Shown: one piece after another, positions 51,647 to 59,266 of the stretch
How the letters are laid out: each line of letters opens with the position of its first letter
Numbering within the stretch: position 1 is the first letter of the stretch
Source: Thioclava electrotropha
Lineage (GTDB): Bacteria > Pseudomonadota > Alphaproteobacteria > Rhodobacterales > Rhodobacteraceae
Reading direction: 5' to 3'
DNA length: 64,000 bases
Assembly: GCF_002085925.2 (NCBI RefSeq)
Contig: NZ_CP053562.1
Span: 1,406,001 to 1,470,000, forward strand
Program-made: the position numbers and the translations under genes
Notes under the pieces: model-generated
What the model was told of the DNA's origin: nothing
Databases searched by the model: none
What the model saw: the letters and a program-made list of their open reading frames with translations, nothing else

Positions 51647-52411
51647 CTCCGACAGCCGCTCGGCCTCGCCGGCAAGACCCCAGGGCGCGTTCACGATAAA
51701 CATCCCCGACCCGATCATGCCGTGGCCCTCGCGGGCGGGCGGGAATCGCACCTCATGGCTCAACGCGTCGGGGAAATCGCGGCGCAGAGTGCGCACCATT
51801 GCCTCCTGCGCGCCCGAGGCGAGCATCGGATACCAGAGCGCGATGATGCCAACGTTCCATTTCTTCGCGATATGGCCGATCAGCTTCGGCATCGCCGTGT
51901 AATCGGCCTTCTCCTCGAAGCTCGGATCGATCAGCATTATCCCACGACGCGGGGTGGGGGGCGTCAGTGCCAGCGCCATGTCGCGCCCGTCGGCCTTGTG
52001 CAGGACTGCGCCGCTTCGCCGCGTGGCCGTGCGCAGGGCGGAAAACTCCTGCGGGTGCAATTCACATAGTTGAATCGTGTCCATCGGGCGCAAGAGCGCC
52101 TGTGCCACCAGGGGCGAGCCCGGATAGGCCTGCGCCCCGTGCTGTGCCCGCACAGCGGCCAGCGCGCGCATGTAGGGATGATCGGGCGCGAACCAGCCCA
52201 AGCCTTCCACCCGCGTAATCCCGGCTGCTGCCTCGCCGGTCTTCGCGGCCTCCGCCCCGTCGAGCGCGTAAAGCCCGCGCCCGGCATGGGTTTCGAGATA
52301 GCTCAGCGGCTTGTCTTTGCGCGTCAGGTAATCGAGCGCAGACGCAAGCAGCGCGTGCTTGTGCACATCGGCCAGATTTCCGGCGTGATAGGCGTGTTGG
52401 TAAGACAGCAT
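51629..52411 (-). CDS. rlmJ: 23S rRNA (adenine(2030)-N6)-methyltransferase
   Basis: 260 aa. RlmJ signatures: MLSYQHAYHAGNLADVHKH at the N-terminus, SAM-binding YLETHAGRGLYAL (about residues 38-50), and the catalytic DPSFEEKADY motif (DPPY-type, about 181-190). It methylates A2030 of 23S rRNA. Its 3' end overlaps mntR, transcribed in the opposite direction. Dispersed repeat copy 6 is just upstream. Confidence 0.95.
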   Translation of the reverse strand: MLSYQHAYHAGNLADVHKHALLASALDYLTRKDKPLSYLETHAGRGLYALDGAEAAKTGEAAAGITRVEGLGWFAPDHPYMRALAAVRAQHGAQAYPGSPLVAQALLRPMDTIQLCELHPQEFSALRTATRRSGAVLHKADGRDMALALTPPTPRRGIMLIDPSFEEKADYTAMPKLIGHIAKKWNVGIIALWYPMLASGAQEAMVRTLRRDFPDALSHEVRFPPAREGHGMIGSGMFIVNAPWGLAGEAERLSELFASL

Positions 52412-52467
52412 TGGTTCGGTCTCCTTGCACCCTTCCTGCCGGTCGGCGCGCGCGAGGGCAATGCCGT

Positions 52468-52525
52468 TCTTCTTGGCAGAAATATCCCGGGGGCGCGCGA
52501 AGCGTGCGGGGCGGAGCCCCTCCGA
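52468..52525 (+). repeat. Dispersed CCCGGGATATTT-type intergenic repeat, copy 6
   Basis: TTCTTCTTGGCAGAAATATC followed by CCGGGGG and a GGGGC/GCCCC hairpin with AGCCCCTCCG. It lies between rlmJ and the RNA hairpin array. Confidence 0.65.
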
Positions 52526-52554
52526 CGGATCAGCTTGGGAAAGAATAAAAGAAA

Positions 52555-52590
52555 ACGGCGGCGCCCAGGGAGGAGGAGGGGCGCCGCCGT
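52555..52590 (-). ncRNA. Cuckoo-type hairpin 10 (last), with terminator tail
   Basis: 11-bp stem ACGGCGGCGCC / GGCGCCGCCGT around CAGGGAGGAGGAGG (plus strand). On the minus strand TTTTCTTTTATTC follows, so it also ends the transcript. Confidence 0.85.
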
Positions 52591-52606
52591 CTCTTTTCTG
52601 CCGTCA

Positions 52607-52631
52607 GGTCTCAGGGAGGAGGAGAGAGACC
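52607..52631 (-). ncRNA. Cuckoo-type hairpin 9
   Basis: 6-bp stem GGTCTC / GAGACC around AGGGAGGAGGAGA (plus strand). Confidence 0.8.
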
Positions 52632-52644
52632 CTTCGGCACTGTC

Positions 52645-52675
52645 GACACCGCTTCAGGGAGGAAGAAGCGGCGTC
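52645..52675 (-). ncRNA. Cuckoo-type hairpin 8, degenerate motif
   Basis: 7-bp stem CCGCTTC / GAAGCGG, extended by GAC/GTC with one mismatch, around AGGGAGGAA. The loop lacks the last repeat of the motif, giving CTTCCTCCCT on the minus strand instead of CCTCCTCCCT. Confidence 0.7.
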
Positions 52676-52683
52676 ACACCCTC

Positions 52684-52708
52684 GGGTCCAGGGAGGAGGA
52701 GAGGACCC
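52684..52708 (-). ncRNA. Cuckoo-type hairpin 7
   Basis: 6-bp stem GGGTCC / GGACCC around AGGGAGGAGGAGA (plus strand). Confidence 0.8.
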
Positions 52709-52720
52709 TCGGTATTTTGT

Positions 52721-52756
52721 GGCGGCACCCTCAGGGAGGAGGAGGAGAGTGCCGCC
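52721..52756 (-). ncRNA. Cuckoo-type hairpin 6
   Basis: 8-bp outer stem GGCGGCAC / GTGCCGCC with an inner CTC/GAG, around a loop with one extra GGA repeat (AGGGAGGAGGAGGAG on the plus strand). Confidence 0.8.
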
Positions 52757-52765
52757 GAAACGATC

Positions 52766-52788
52766 GGCCCAGGGAGGAGGAGAGGGCC
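52766..52788 (-). ncRNA. Cuckoo-type hairpin 5
   Basis: 5-bp stem GGCCC / GGGCC around AGGGAGGAGGAGA (plus strand), with weak outer pairing CGA/TCG. Confidence 0.75.
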
Positions 52789-52874
52789 TTTCGTATCACA
52801 TTGGACCTGTCGGCCCGGATATCAAGTGCTGCACTGCAGCATGCGACAGCCTGTCGCAGCTTTCCGCCGGTGAT

Positions 52875-52913
52875 AGGCGGCGACCTCAGGGAGGAGGAGA
52901 GAGGTCGCCGCCT
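52875..52913 (-). ncRNA. Cuckoo-type hairpin 4
   Basis: 13-bp perfect stem AGGCGGCGACCTC / GAGGTCGCCGCCT around AGGGAGGAGGAGA; the longest stem in the array. Confidence 0.85.
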
Positions 52914-52921
52914 GCTCGGCG

Positions 52922-52954
52922 CGGATCTCTCAGGGAGGAGGAGAGAGAGATCCG
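52922..52954 (-). ncRNA. Cuckoo-type hairpin 3
   Basis: 10-bp perfect stem CGGATCTCTC / GAGAGATCCG around AGGGAGGAGGAGA (plus strand). Confidence 0.85.
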
Positions 52955-53011
52955 GGCAGCTCGGATCCGGCGTTGCGGCGTCGCGCCGCTTGGGGCCGGT
53001 ATGTTTGGTGT

Positions 53012-53048
53012 GGCGGCGCTCTCAGGGAGGAGGAGAGAGAGCGCCGCC
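53012..53048 (-). ncRNA. Cuckoo-type hairpin 2
   Basis: 12-bp perfect stem GGCGGCGCTCTC / GAGAGCGCCGCC around AGGGAGGAGGAGA (plus strand). Confidence 0.85.
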
Positions 53049-53056
53049 GCAGTCCT

Positions 53057-53083
53057 GAGCCCCAGGGAGGAGGAGAGGGGCTC
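53057..53083 (-). ncRNA. Cuckoo-type hairpin 1 (first after DUF1127)
   Basis: 7-bp stem GAGCCCC / GGGGCTC around AGGGAGGAGGAGA (plus strand), 10 bases past the DUF1127 stop. Confidence 0.85.
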
Positions 53084-53093
53084 GGGAAGCGAA

Positions 53094-53297
53094 TTACTTG
53101 CCGTATGCGGCCTCGTAGGCCACGCGGGTGATCATCGAGCTGTGCAGCCCGAGGTCGTTCAGCTCGCGGCTGTTGAGCGAGCGCAGTTCGTTGAGCGTCT
53201 GGCGATACACCTTGCGGCGGGCCAGGGCTTCGGTCAGTTTCGATTTCAGCGCGGCGAAGCCGCCTTCGTTCAGTTGGATGTCTTGTACGAGTGCCAT
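53094..53297 (-). CDS. DUF1127 small Arg-rich protein (CcaF1-like)
   Basis: 67 aa. The C-terminal half matches DUF1127: YRQTLNELRSLNSRELNDLGL then a short tail SSMITRVAYEAAYGK. A GAGG site lies 8 bases before the ATG. In R. sphaeroides the equivalent protein CcaF1 is a small RNA-binding protein that helps mature and control CcsR RNAs encoded downstream in the same transcript. The location here, directly upstream of ten such hairpins, supports the same role. It is probably stress-induced; no sigma-factor promoter could be assigned with confidence. Confidence 0.93.
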   Translation of the reverse strand: MALVQDIQLNEGGFAALKSKLTEALARRKVYRQTLNELRSLNSRELNDLGLHSSMITRVAYEAAYGK

Positions 53298-53636
53298 CGT
53301 TTCAGCCTCATCTATCTACTTGCGAGGGCCGCTGCCGGTTCCAGCTTGTCGGCCCGAATTCGTTACTTCGTGTTCCGTCGTTGGGCTAAAGATGGCGCTA
53401 ATGCTGCGACTGCACAATGCCGGGAAGCCTCATTGCCGCCATGCAGAAAATGCATGAATGATTCTGACCCATTTTCGAGACGCAGACGCAAGATATGTGC
53501 GCTTGCCTTGGGGCGTTTGGGGGATTCCTGACCATTTGGGCAGTTCTCGACTTGAACTGCGCGGCAAAAACGCCACAGTTCCGGCCAAATCACGAGCAGT
53601 CGGGCCGATGACGGACCCGGGAATGGAGGAATCTGC
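53298..53636. other. Divergent promoter region between DUF1127 and the Mrp-like gene
   Basis: 339 bases with no supported gene. It should carry the promoters of both the DUF1127-RNA unit (leftward) and the Mrp-like gene (rightward). A GGAAC element occurs about 47 bases before the DUF1127 start on the minus strand; its meaning is unclear. Confidence 0.5.
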
Positions 53637-54725
53637 ATGGCTCTGAGCAAGGAAACGGTTCTTGCGACGTTGCAATCGGTAGAAGTGCCGGGCGGCGGGA
53701 CCGCGATCAGCCGCGATCTTGTGCGCGCGCTCGCGGTGCAAAACGGCGTGGTGCGCTTCGTGCTCGAAGGCGCGCCGCAGCCCGAACTGGAAGCGATGCG
53801 CCCCGCGCTGGAAGCGGCGATCAAGGCGCTCCCCGAGGTGACGAGCGTGACAGTGGTGGTGCCCGCGGGCGCGCCGCGCGGTCTTGGCGGCACCGCTCAG
53901 CAATCGCAACAGCGCGGCCCCGCGATCGGCGGCCATCCCAAGCCCCAGCAAGGTCCGCAAAAAGTGCCGGGCGTGAAGAAGATCATCGCCGTGGGGTCGG
54001 GTAAGGGCGGCGTCGGCAAATCCACTGTCGCGTCGAACCTCGCTGTGGCGCTGACGCGCGCGGGCAAGAAGGTCGGTCTCCTCGATGCGGATATCTACGG
54101 GCCCTCGTTGCCGCGCATGATGGGCGCGAGCAAGCGGCCCGCCTCGCCGGACGGCCAGACGATCCTGCCGCTGCAGGCGCATGGCGTCACGCTGATGTCG
54201 GTCGGTCTCATGCTAAAAGAGAGCGAGGCGGTGATCTGGCGCGGCCCGATGCTGATGGGTGCGATGCAGCAGATGCTGTTCCAGGTGAAATGGGACGAAT
54301 ACGGACCGCTCGACGTGCTGCTGATCGATCTGCCGCCGGGGACGGGGGATGTGCAGCTCACGCTGTGCCAGAAAACCGAGCTGGACGGGGCGATCATCGT
54401 CTCGACCCCGCAGGATGTTGCGCTGCTCGATGCGAAGAAGGCGATCGACATGTTCCAGCGGCTGAAAACGCCGATCCACGGGCTGGTCGAGAACATGTCT
54501 TCTTATGTGTGCCCCAATTGCGGCCACGAGGCGCATCTCTTCGGGCATGGCGGGGTCGCGGCGGAAGCGAAGGCGCTGGGTTTGCCCTTCCTCGGGGCGT
54601 TGCCCGTCGATCTGGATGTGCGGCTCGCCGGAGATGCGGGCACCCCGGTCGCGGCGGGCGAGGGGCCGGCGGCCGAGGGCTATGCCGCTCTTGCGCAGGG
54701 GCTGGTCGACCGCGATCTGATCTGA
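53637..54725 (+). CDS. mrp: Mrp/ApbC/NBP35-family Fe-S carrier ATPase
   Basis: 362 aa. An N-terminal DUF59-type domain (about 1-90) is followed by a variable Gln/Pro linker and the P-loop domain: deviant Walker [18 protein letters not shown] (about residues 121-137), [14 protein letters not shown], and [13 protein letters not shown]. The C-terminal CPNC pair ([14 protein letters not shown]) binds a bridging Fe-S cluster. It carries and transfers Fe-S clusters. A good GGAGG site precedes the ATG. Single gene with its own terminator. Confidence 0.95.
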   Translation: MALSKETVLATLQSVEVPGGGTAISRDLVRALAVQNGVVRFVLEGAPQPELEAMRPALEAAIKALPEVTSVTVVVPAGAPRGLGGTAQQSQQRGPAIGGHPKPQQGPQKVPGVKKIIAVGSGKGGVGKSTVASNLAVALTRAGKKVGLLDADIYGPSLPRMMGASKRPASPDGQTILPLQAHGVTLMSVGLMLKESEAVIWRGPMLMGAMQQMLFQVKWDEYGPLDVLLIDLPPGTGDVQLTLCQKTELDGAIIVSTPQDVALLDAKKAIDMFQRLKTPIHGLVENMSSYVCPNCGHEAHLFGHGGVAAEAKALGLPFLGALPVDLDVRLAGDAGTPVAAGEGPAAEGYAALAQGLVDRDLI

Positions 54726-54749
54726 GCTCGGGACCAAGGTCACATTCGG

Positions 54750-54777
54750 AAAGGCGCCCGGTCCGGGCGCCTTTTTT
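54750..54777 (+). terminator. Terminator of the mrp gene
   Basis: Stem AAAGGCGCCCG (54750-54760) and CGGGCGCCTTT (54764-54774) with a 3-base loop, followed by TTT. Confidence 0.85.
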
Positions 54778-54795
54778 CTGGTCACAGGGGCGTTA

Positions 54796-55012
54796 TGGGA
54801 AATCATGGCACCTTTCATGGAACTTCACGGGAGCGTAGAAGGCGTGTGAGCGGAGATTCGCCATGATACTGGGCGGAATCACGCGTGCTTCACGCGCCCT
54901 CGCGCAAAATCACCCTGTAGTGAGCGCTGAAATCAGTGGTGTCGCGGGTTCAAATTGCGGCTCAAAAACCACAGGTTCCGCATTGGGCGAAATTTTTTGG
55001 GATTTTACGGGA
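54796..55012 (+). promoter_or_regulatory. Candidate MraZ-binding boxes
   Basis: TGGGA at 54796 and TGGCA at 54806, TGGAA at 54818 and CGGGA at 54828, TGGGA at 54998 and CGGGA at 55008: three pairs, each 10 bases apart. E. coli MraZ binds TGGGN repeats spaced 10 bases upstream of mraZ. Here the repeats are imperfect, so this is only a suggestion. Confidence 0.3.
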
Positions 55013-55068
55013 AGCTCTGACGGCTCCGGTTTTTCTACCATATATAGTAAATTTCTGTCATGCTTGCG

Positions 55069-55398
55069 CTAGGTGTGGTCTAATTCCGGCACAACACCTT
55101 GTGATGGAGTCTCTTCGCGAACAACATATGCCCAGTATTCGGCAACTTTTTTCTTGCGTGCCATGAATTCCCATGGCATCCCTAATTCATCGGAAGCGAA
55201 GACAAATAGAGGCACTAAGACCTCACGGCGAAATGCAGGTTTCATACAGGCCATCGCTTCACGAAAACAAAGAGATCCGGCGCGCGAGCGAGCAGATATC
55301 CCCATCCCCCCAGGTGGCGCGTGCAGTCGGACATACCCAGTAATGGGAACGAGGGCGGCGGATTGGGCAGTGGCAGCAGCCCAATCCGCTGTTTTCAT
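55069..55398 (-). CDS. Possible small gene in the dcw leader (doubtful)
   Basis: 109 codons on the minus strand from ATG 55398 (MKTADWAAATAQSAALVPIT) to a stop at 55069. It has a protein-like tail (MPWEFMARKKKVAEYWAYVV) but no recognisable domain and no ribosome site, and its 5' end coincides with a perfect inverted repeat that looks like an RNA feature. I list it as doubtful only. Confidence 0.25.
   Translation of the reverse strand: MKTADWAAATAQSAALVPITGYVRLHAPPGGMGISARSRAGSLCFREAMACMKPAFRREVLVPLFVFASDELGMPWEFMARKKKVAEYWAYVVREETPSQGVVPELDHT
55358..55395 (+). terminator. Terminator-like hairpin upstream of mraZ
   Basis: Perfect 11-bp stem GCGGATTGGGC (55358-55368) and GCCCAATCCGC (55379-55389), followed by TGTTTTCATTT, ending about 44 bases before the mraZ start. 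It could attenuate or terminate transcripts entering the dcw cluster. Confidence 0.5.
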
Positions 55399-55438
55399 TT
55401 CGGGCCCCGCCCGGCGGGACAGGTGATAGGAGCGCGCT

Positions 55439-55933
55439 TTGGCGGGCATGTTCATAGGCGAATACACCTTCAAGGTGGACAGTAAGGGTCGCGTGTCGAT
55501 CCCCGCACTGTTTCGTCGTGAGCTGGAAGAGGGTGACCCCGAGCGCCCGAACAAAGATCGCCCCCGCATGGTCATCGTCTACGGCGCTGACACCCAGAAA
55601 ATGCTCCAGATCTACACCCAGGCCGCCTTCGAGGCGCTGGCCGCCGATATCGCGGCGCTGCCGCGCGGCTCGAAGCAGCGCACGATCCTGCAGCGGATGG
55701 TTTTGTCCAAATCGCACCCGACCGAAGTCGATCCCGATGGCCGCCTGGTTCTCCCGGCGGCTTTGCGCACGAAGATCGGTCTCGACAAGGAAGCCTATTT
55801 CTCCGGCGTGGGGGAGACCTTCGAGATCTGGAACCCCGAGACCTTCGCCGCTGCCGATGAAGCCAATATCGATCAGTGGATCGAGGAGCAGGGCGAAGAT
55901 TTCGACCCGCTCAGCCTATTGTCGCAGGGGTGA
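55439..55933 (+). CDS. mraZ: Transcriptional regulator MraZ
   Basis: 164 aa, duplicated AbrB-like fold. It starts at TTG 55439 (MAGMFIGEYTFKVDSKGRVS), chosen because AGGAG lies 7 bases upstream and the length matches related proteins; an ATG three codons in is possible. The DSKGRVSIPALFRREL half and the DPDGRLVLPAALRTKI half each carry a DNA-contacting loop. MraZ controls its own dcw cluster, which follows. rsmH begins 3 bases after its stop. Confidence 0.94.
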   Translation: MAGMFIGEYTFKVDSKGRVSIPALFRRELEEGDPERPNKDRPRMVIVYGADTQKMLQIYTQAAFEALAADIAALPRGSKQRTILQRMVLSKSHPTEVDPDGRLVLPAALRTKIGLDKEAYFSGVGETFEIWNPETFAAADEANIDQWIEEQGEDFDPLSLLSQG

Positions 55934-55936
55934 GCC

Positions 55937-56944
55937 ATGACGGATCGGGACGCCCTGCCAGACGCCCCCCACGTCCCGGTTTTGCTGCGGCCGCTCCTTC
56001 GGGCGGTCGCGCCTGTCTCTGGGACCTGGCTTGACGGAACCTTCGGCGCGGGCGGTTATGCGCGCGGATTGCTGGAGGCGGGCGCCGACAAGGTGATCGG
56101 CGTCGACCGCGACCCGGCCGTGTTCGAGATGGCCGAGGCGTGGCGCGGCGCGTATGGCGACCGGCTGGAGCTGGTCGAGGGCACGTTCTCCGAACTCGAT
56201 ACCTATTCCGACGAACTGCTGGACGGGGTGGTGCTGGATCTCGGCGTTTCTTCCATGCAGCTCGATCAGGCGGATCGCGGGTTTTCTTTCATGCGCGACG
56301 GGCCGCTCGACATGCGGATGTCCCAGGAAGGGCCTTCGGCGGCCGATCTGGTGAACGAGACGGATGAGGCCGAACTCGCTGATATCCTGTACCAATATGG
56401 CGAAGAGCGCGCCTCGCGCCGGATCGCCAAGGCTATTGTCGAGGCGCGCAAGACCCAACCTTTCGAGACCACGCAGCAGCTGGTCAAAGTGATCGAGCGC
56501 TGCCTGCCGCGCCCGAAACCGGGACAGAGCCATCCCGCCACGCGCAGCTTCCAGGGGCTGCGCATCGCGGTGAACGATGAATTTGGCCAGCTCATCGAGG
56601 GGCTGGAAGCTGCCGAGCGCGCGCTGAAACCCGGCGGGCTTCTGGCCGTGGTCAGCTTCCATTCGCTCGAGGACCGGGTGGTGAAGCGCTTCTTTGCCGC
56701 GCGCTCGTCGACGGGCGGGGGCGGTTCGCGCCACGCGCCGGTTCAGCAAACCCTTGATCCCGCTTTCGAGATTACCGTGAAGGGCGACGGGCCCGACGCG
56801 GAGGAGCTGGCTGAAAACCCGCGCGCACGTTCGGCCCGGCTTCGGGTGGGACGGCGCACGAATGCGCCCGCTGGCAAGGCCGATCGCACGCAATTGGGGC
56901 TTCCGAAGCTCGTCACCGGGGAAAAGAAGGGGAAACGCCGTTGA
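55937..56944 (+). CDS. rsmH: 16S rRNA (cytosine(1402)-N4)-methyltransferase
   Basis: 335 aa. Motifs: [16 protein letters not shown]-binding [26 protein letters not shown] in part ([10 protein letters not shown]), [20 protein letters not shown] in part ([18 protein letters not shown]) and ISFHSLEDR as [16 protein letters not shown]. It methylates C1402 of 16S rRNA. Second gene of the dcw cluster; its TGA overlaps the TTG start of ftsL. Confidence 0.96.
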   Translation: MTDRDALPDAPHVPVLLRPLLRAVAPVSGTWLDGTFGAGGYARGLLEAGADKVIGVDRDPAVFEMAEAWRGAYGDRLELVEGTFSELDTYSDELLDGVVLDLGVSSMQLDQADRGFSFMRDGPLDMRMSQEGPSAADLVNETDEAELADILYQYGEERASRRIAKAIVEARKTQPFETTQQLVKVIERCLPRPKPGQSHPATRSFQGLRIAVNDEFGQLIEGLEAAERALKPGGLLAVVSFHSLEDRVVKRFFAARSSTGGGGSRHAPVQQTLDPAFEITVKGDGPDAEELAENPRARSARLRVGRRTNAPAGKADRTQLGLPKLVTGEKKGKRR

Positions 56945-57318
56945 GACTGCTTGCCTATCTTGCCGCCTCCGCCTGTGTCCTCGCGCTCGCCTTCTGGGCC
57001 TATCACGTCAACTACGACACGCAGGACCGGATCGACGAGCTGCGCGACCTCAACCGCGAAATCGCCTCCCTCAACGAGGGGCTGTCCGTGCTCAACGCCG
57101 AATGGGCCTATCTCAACCGCCCGCAGCGCCTTCGCGAACTGGTCAATCTCAACTTCACCTCGCTGCGTCTCCTGCCGATGACGCCCGAGCAATTCGGGAC
57201 CGTGGCGCAGATCGCCTATCCGACGCCGCAGGCCGATGATGCAGACGCGTCGAACGCCGATTTGTCCGGCCTGTCCGACCCGATCGAGGTCAAGGCCGAT
57301 CCTGAGGGAGGGAACTGA
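56941..57318 (+). CDS. ftsL: Cell-division protein FtsL
   Basis: 125 aa. A start TTG at 56941 overlaps the rsmH stop. One membrane helix near the N-terminus ([20 protein letters not shown], residues 3-22) is followed by a coiled-coil periplasmic segment ([20 protein letters not shown]) and the short conserved end [13 protein letters not shown]. FtsL joins FtsB and FtsQ to activate FtsI/FtsW at the septum. The ORF is short and poorly conserved, as usual. ftsI starts inside its stop (TGATG). Confidence 0.92.
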   Translation: MRLLAYLAASACVLALAFWAYHVNYDTQDRIDELRDLNREIASLNEGLSVLNAEWAYLNRPQRLRELVNLNFTSLRLLPMTPEQFGTVAQIAYPTPQADDADASNADLSGLSDPIEVKADPEGGN

Positions 57319-59132
57319 TGCGCACGCCCCTTCGTCCCCTTGCCCGTATTCTCGACGCCCGCGAAAAGGGTGAGAATCCCGACGCGATCGAACGCGAGAA
57401 CCGCCGTCTGCGCGGCGAGGCCACCCGTGACAAGGCCCGTCAAAGCGCCGAGGGCCGCCTGCTGGTCATGTCGGTGATCTTCCTCGCGGCCTTCCTGACG
57501 GTGGGCCTGCGCATGGGTTCCTTCGCCGCCGCGCGCCCCGAAGAGCCGCAGACCGATTCCACGACCGAGCAGATCCACGCCCAACGCGCCGATATCGTCG
57601 ACCGCAAGGGTAGGGTGCTCGCGACCAACCTGCTGACGCACTCTCTCTATGCGCAGCCGCCGATGATGATCGACCCGCTGGGCACCGTAGACAAACTGGT
57701 GAAGATTTTCCCCGATCTCGACCGCGACCGGCTGAAGAAGGATTTCACCGGTCATCGCAAATTCGTCTGGATCAAGCGCCGCATCAGCCCCGAGCAGATG
57801 CAGGCGGTCCATGATATCGGCGATCCCGGCCTTCTGTTTGGCCCGCGCGAGATGCGGCTTTATCCCAACGGCCACCTCGCCTCGCATATCCTTGGCGGCG
57901 CGCGCTATGGCACCGAGGGCGTGAACTCGGCCGAGATCCTCGGCGTGGCCGGGATCGAGAAGGAATATGACAAGTGGCTGCGCGATCCGGCCAATGGTGG
58001 GCAGCCGCTGAAGCTCTCGCTCGACCTGACCGTGCAGTCCGCGCTCGAAGACGTGCTCTCGGGCGGCATGAAGCTGATGAATGCCAAGGGCGCAACGGCG
58101 GTGCTGATGAAGGTTCAGACCGGCGAGATCGTCGCGATGGCGAGTCTGCCCGATTTCGACCCCAACGACCGCCCCGCGCCGCTTCTGAAGGGCGATCCGT
58201 CCGACAGCCCGCTGTTCAACCGCGCGGTTCAGGGGATGTACGAGCTGGGCTCCACCTTCAAGATTTTCGCTGTGTCTCAGGCGATGCAGGACGGTCTGGT
58301 CACGCCCGAGACGATGATCGACACCAAGGGGCCGCTGCGCTGGGGCAAGTTCCGCATCCACGATTTCCACAATTACGGCAAGCAGTTGTCGGTCACGGAT
58401 GTGATCGTGCACAGCTCGAATATCGGCACTGCGCGGATCGTCCAGAAGATCGGCCCCGAGAAACAGCGCGAATTCCTCGGCAAGCTGGGCCTTCTGGAGC
58501 CCTCGCCGGTGGAGCTGATCGAGGCGCCGACGGGCCGCCCGATTCTGCCGAAGAACTGGTCGGAGCTGTCCGCGATGACCATCGGCTACGGCCACGGTCT
58601 CTCCGACAGCCCGCTGCAGCTCGCAACGGCCTATGCGACGATCGCCAATGACGGGCGGCGCGTGCTGCCGACGCTGATCGCCAAAGGCGGTCCGCGCAAG
58701 CCGCATAAGCAGGAATTCGGGGCCCCCGAAGGCGCGCAGGTCGTGTCTCCGGCGGTGGCCCGCAAGGCGCTGGCGATGATGCGCGCCGTGGTGACGCGCG
58801 GTACGGCGAGCTACGGCAATGTCGCGGGCTATCAGGTCGCGGGCAAGACCGGCACCGCCGACAAGCCCGATCCGCAGGGCGGCTATTACGACAAGAAGGT
58901 GATCTCGACCTTCGCGGGCGTCTTCCCGGTGACCAATCCCGAATATGTGCTGGTTCTCACGCTGGACGAGCCGACGGACACCTCCGGCGACACGCCGCGT
59001 CGCACCGCGGGCTGGACCGCCGTGCCGGTCGCGGCCGAGACGATCCGTCGTGTCGCGCCGCTTCTGGGCCTGCGCCCCGAACCGACCACGCCCGACACGC
59101 TCGACGGCATCAGCCTCGTCAAGAAAGACTGA
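57318..59132 (+). CDS. ftsI: Peptidoglycan D,D-transpeptidase FtsI (PBP3)
   Basis: 604 aa. A membrane helix at about residues 48-66 (LLVMSVIFLAAFLTVGLRM), a PBP dimerisation domain from about 80 (IHAQRADIVDRKGRVLATNL), and the transpeptidase domain with active-site Ser in ELGSTFKIF, second motif VHSSNIG, and third motif AGKTGTAD. It crosslinks peptidoglycan at the septum, with FtsW. Its start overlaps the ftsL stop. Confidence 0.96.
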   Translation: MRTPLRPLARILDAREKGENPDAIERENRRLRGEATRDKARQSAEGRLLVMSVIFLAAFLTVGLRMGSFAAARPEEPQTDSTTEQIHAQRADIVDRKGRVLATNLLTHSLYAQPPMMIDPLGTVDKLVKIFPDLDRDRLKKDFTGHRKFVWIKRRISPEQMQAVHDIGDPGLLFGPREMRLYPNGHLASHILGGARYGTEGVNSAEILGVAGIEKEYDKWLRDPANGGQPLKLSLDLTVQSALEDVLSGGMKLMNAKGATAVLMKVQTGEIVAMASLPDFDPNDRPAPLLKGDPSDSPLFNRAVQGMYELGSTFKIFAVSQAMQDGLVTPETMIDTKGPLRWGKFRIHDFHNYGKQLSVTDVIVHSSNIGTARIVQKIGPEKQREFLGKLGLLEPSPVELIEAPTGRPILPKNWSELSAMTIGYGHGLSDSPLQLATAYATIANDGRRVLPTLIAKGGPRKPHKQEFGAPEGAQVVSPAVARKALAMMRAVVTRGTASYGNVAGYQVAGKTGTADKPDPQGGYYDKKVISTFAGVFPVTNPEYVLVLTLDEPTDTSGDTPRRTAGWTAVPVAAETIRRVAPLLGLRPEPTTPDTLDGISLVKKD

Positions 59133-59266
59133 CCTTTCCGGGCTGTCGGCGGGCCTCACGCCACGCGCATGAACTCGCGCAAAGAGACCGGGGGCAGGGC
59201 CTGTCGCCTTGACCTCGCAGACGCGTCGCCGGATAAGTGCGGCAAGCTGAATGAAGGACGGATACG

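Larger units (their letters stand above)
52540..53083 (-). ncRNA. Array of ten CCUCCUCCC-loop hairpin RNAs (CcsR/cuckoo type)
   Basis: Ten stem-loops follow the DUF1127 gene on its strand. Their arms differ in sequence but the loops share, on the minus strand, TCTCCTCCTCCCT or close variants. In Rhodobacter sphaeroides DUF1127 (ccaF1) is followed by four such stress-induced CcsR RNAs, processed from one transcript, and the wider group is known as cuckoo RNAs. The last hairpin, with a U-rich tail, ends the transcript. Ten copies is many; a processing site between copies was not identified. Confidence 0.88.
54726..55438. other. Long dcw leader between the mrp terminator and mraZ
   Basis: About 700 bases in which the only strong features are the mrp terminator, two clusters of GGG boxes and a hairpin before mraZ. 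It is AT-richer than the genes around it from about 54960 to 55260. Frames of 100-170 codons exist on both strands but none is convincing. Confidence 0.6.

Noticed and set aside
52555..53083. CRISPR-like array of repeats
   Set aside because: The repeated unit is a short purine-rich loop flanked by pairing arms, spacing is irregular, and there are no cas genes; it fits cuckoo-type RNAs downstream of DUF1127.
55073..55426. A 117-codon plus-strand frame in the dcw leader
   Set aside because: No domain, no ribosome site, and it runs through the terminator-like hairpin before mraZ.
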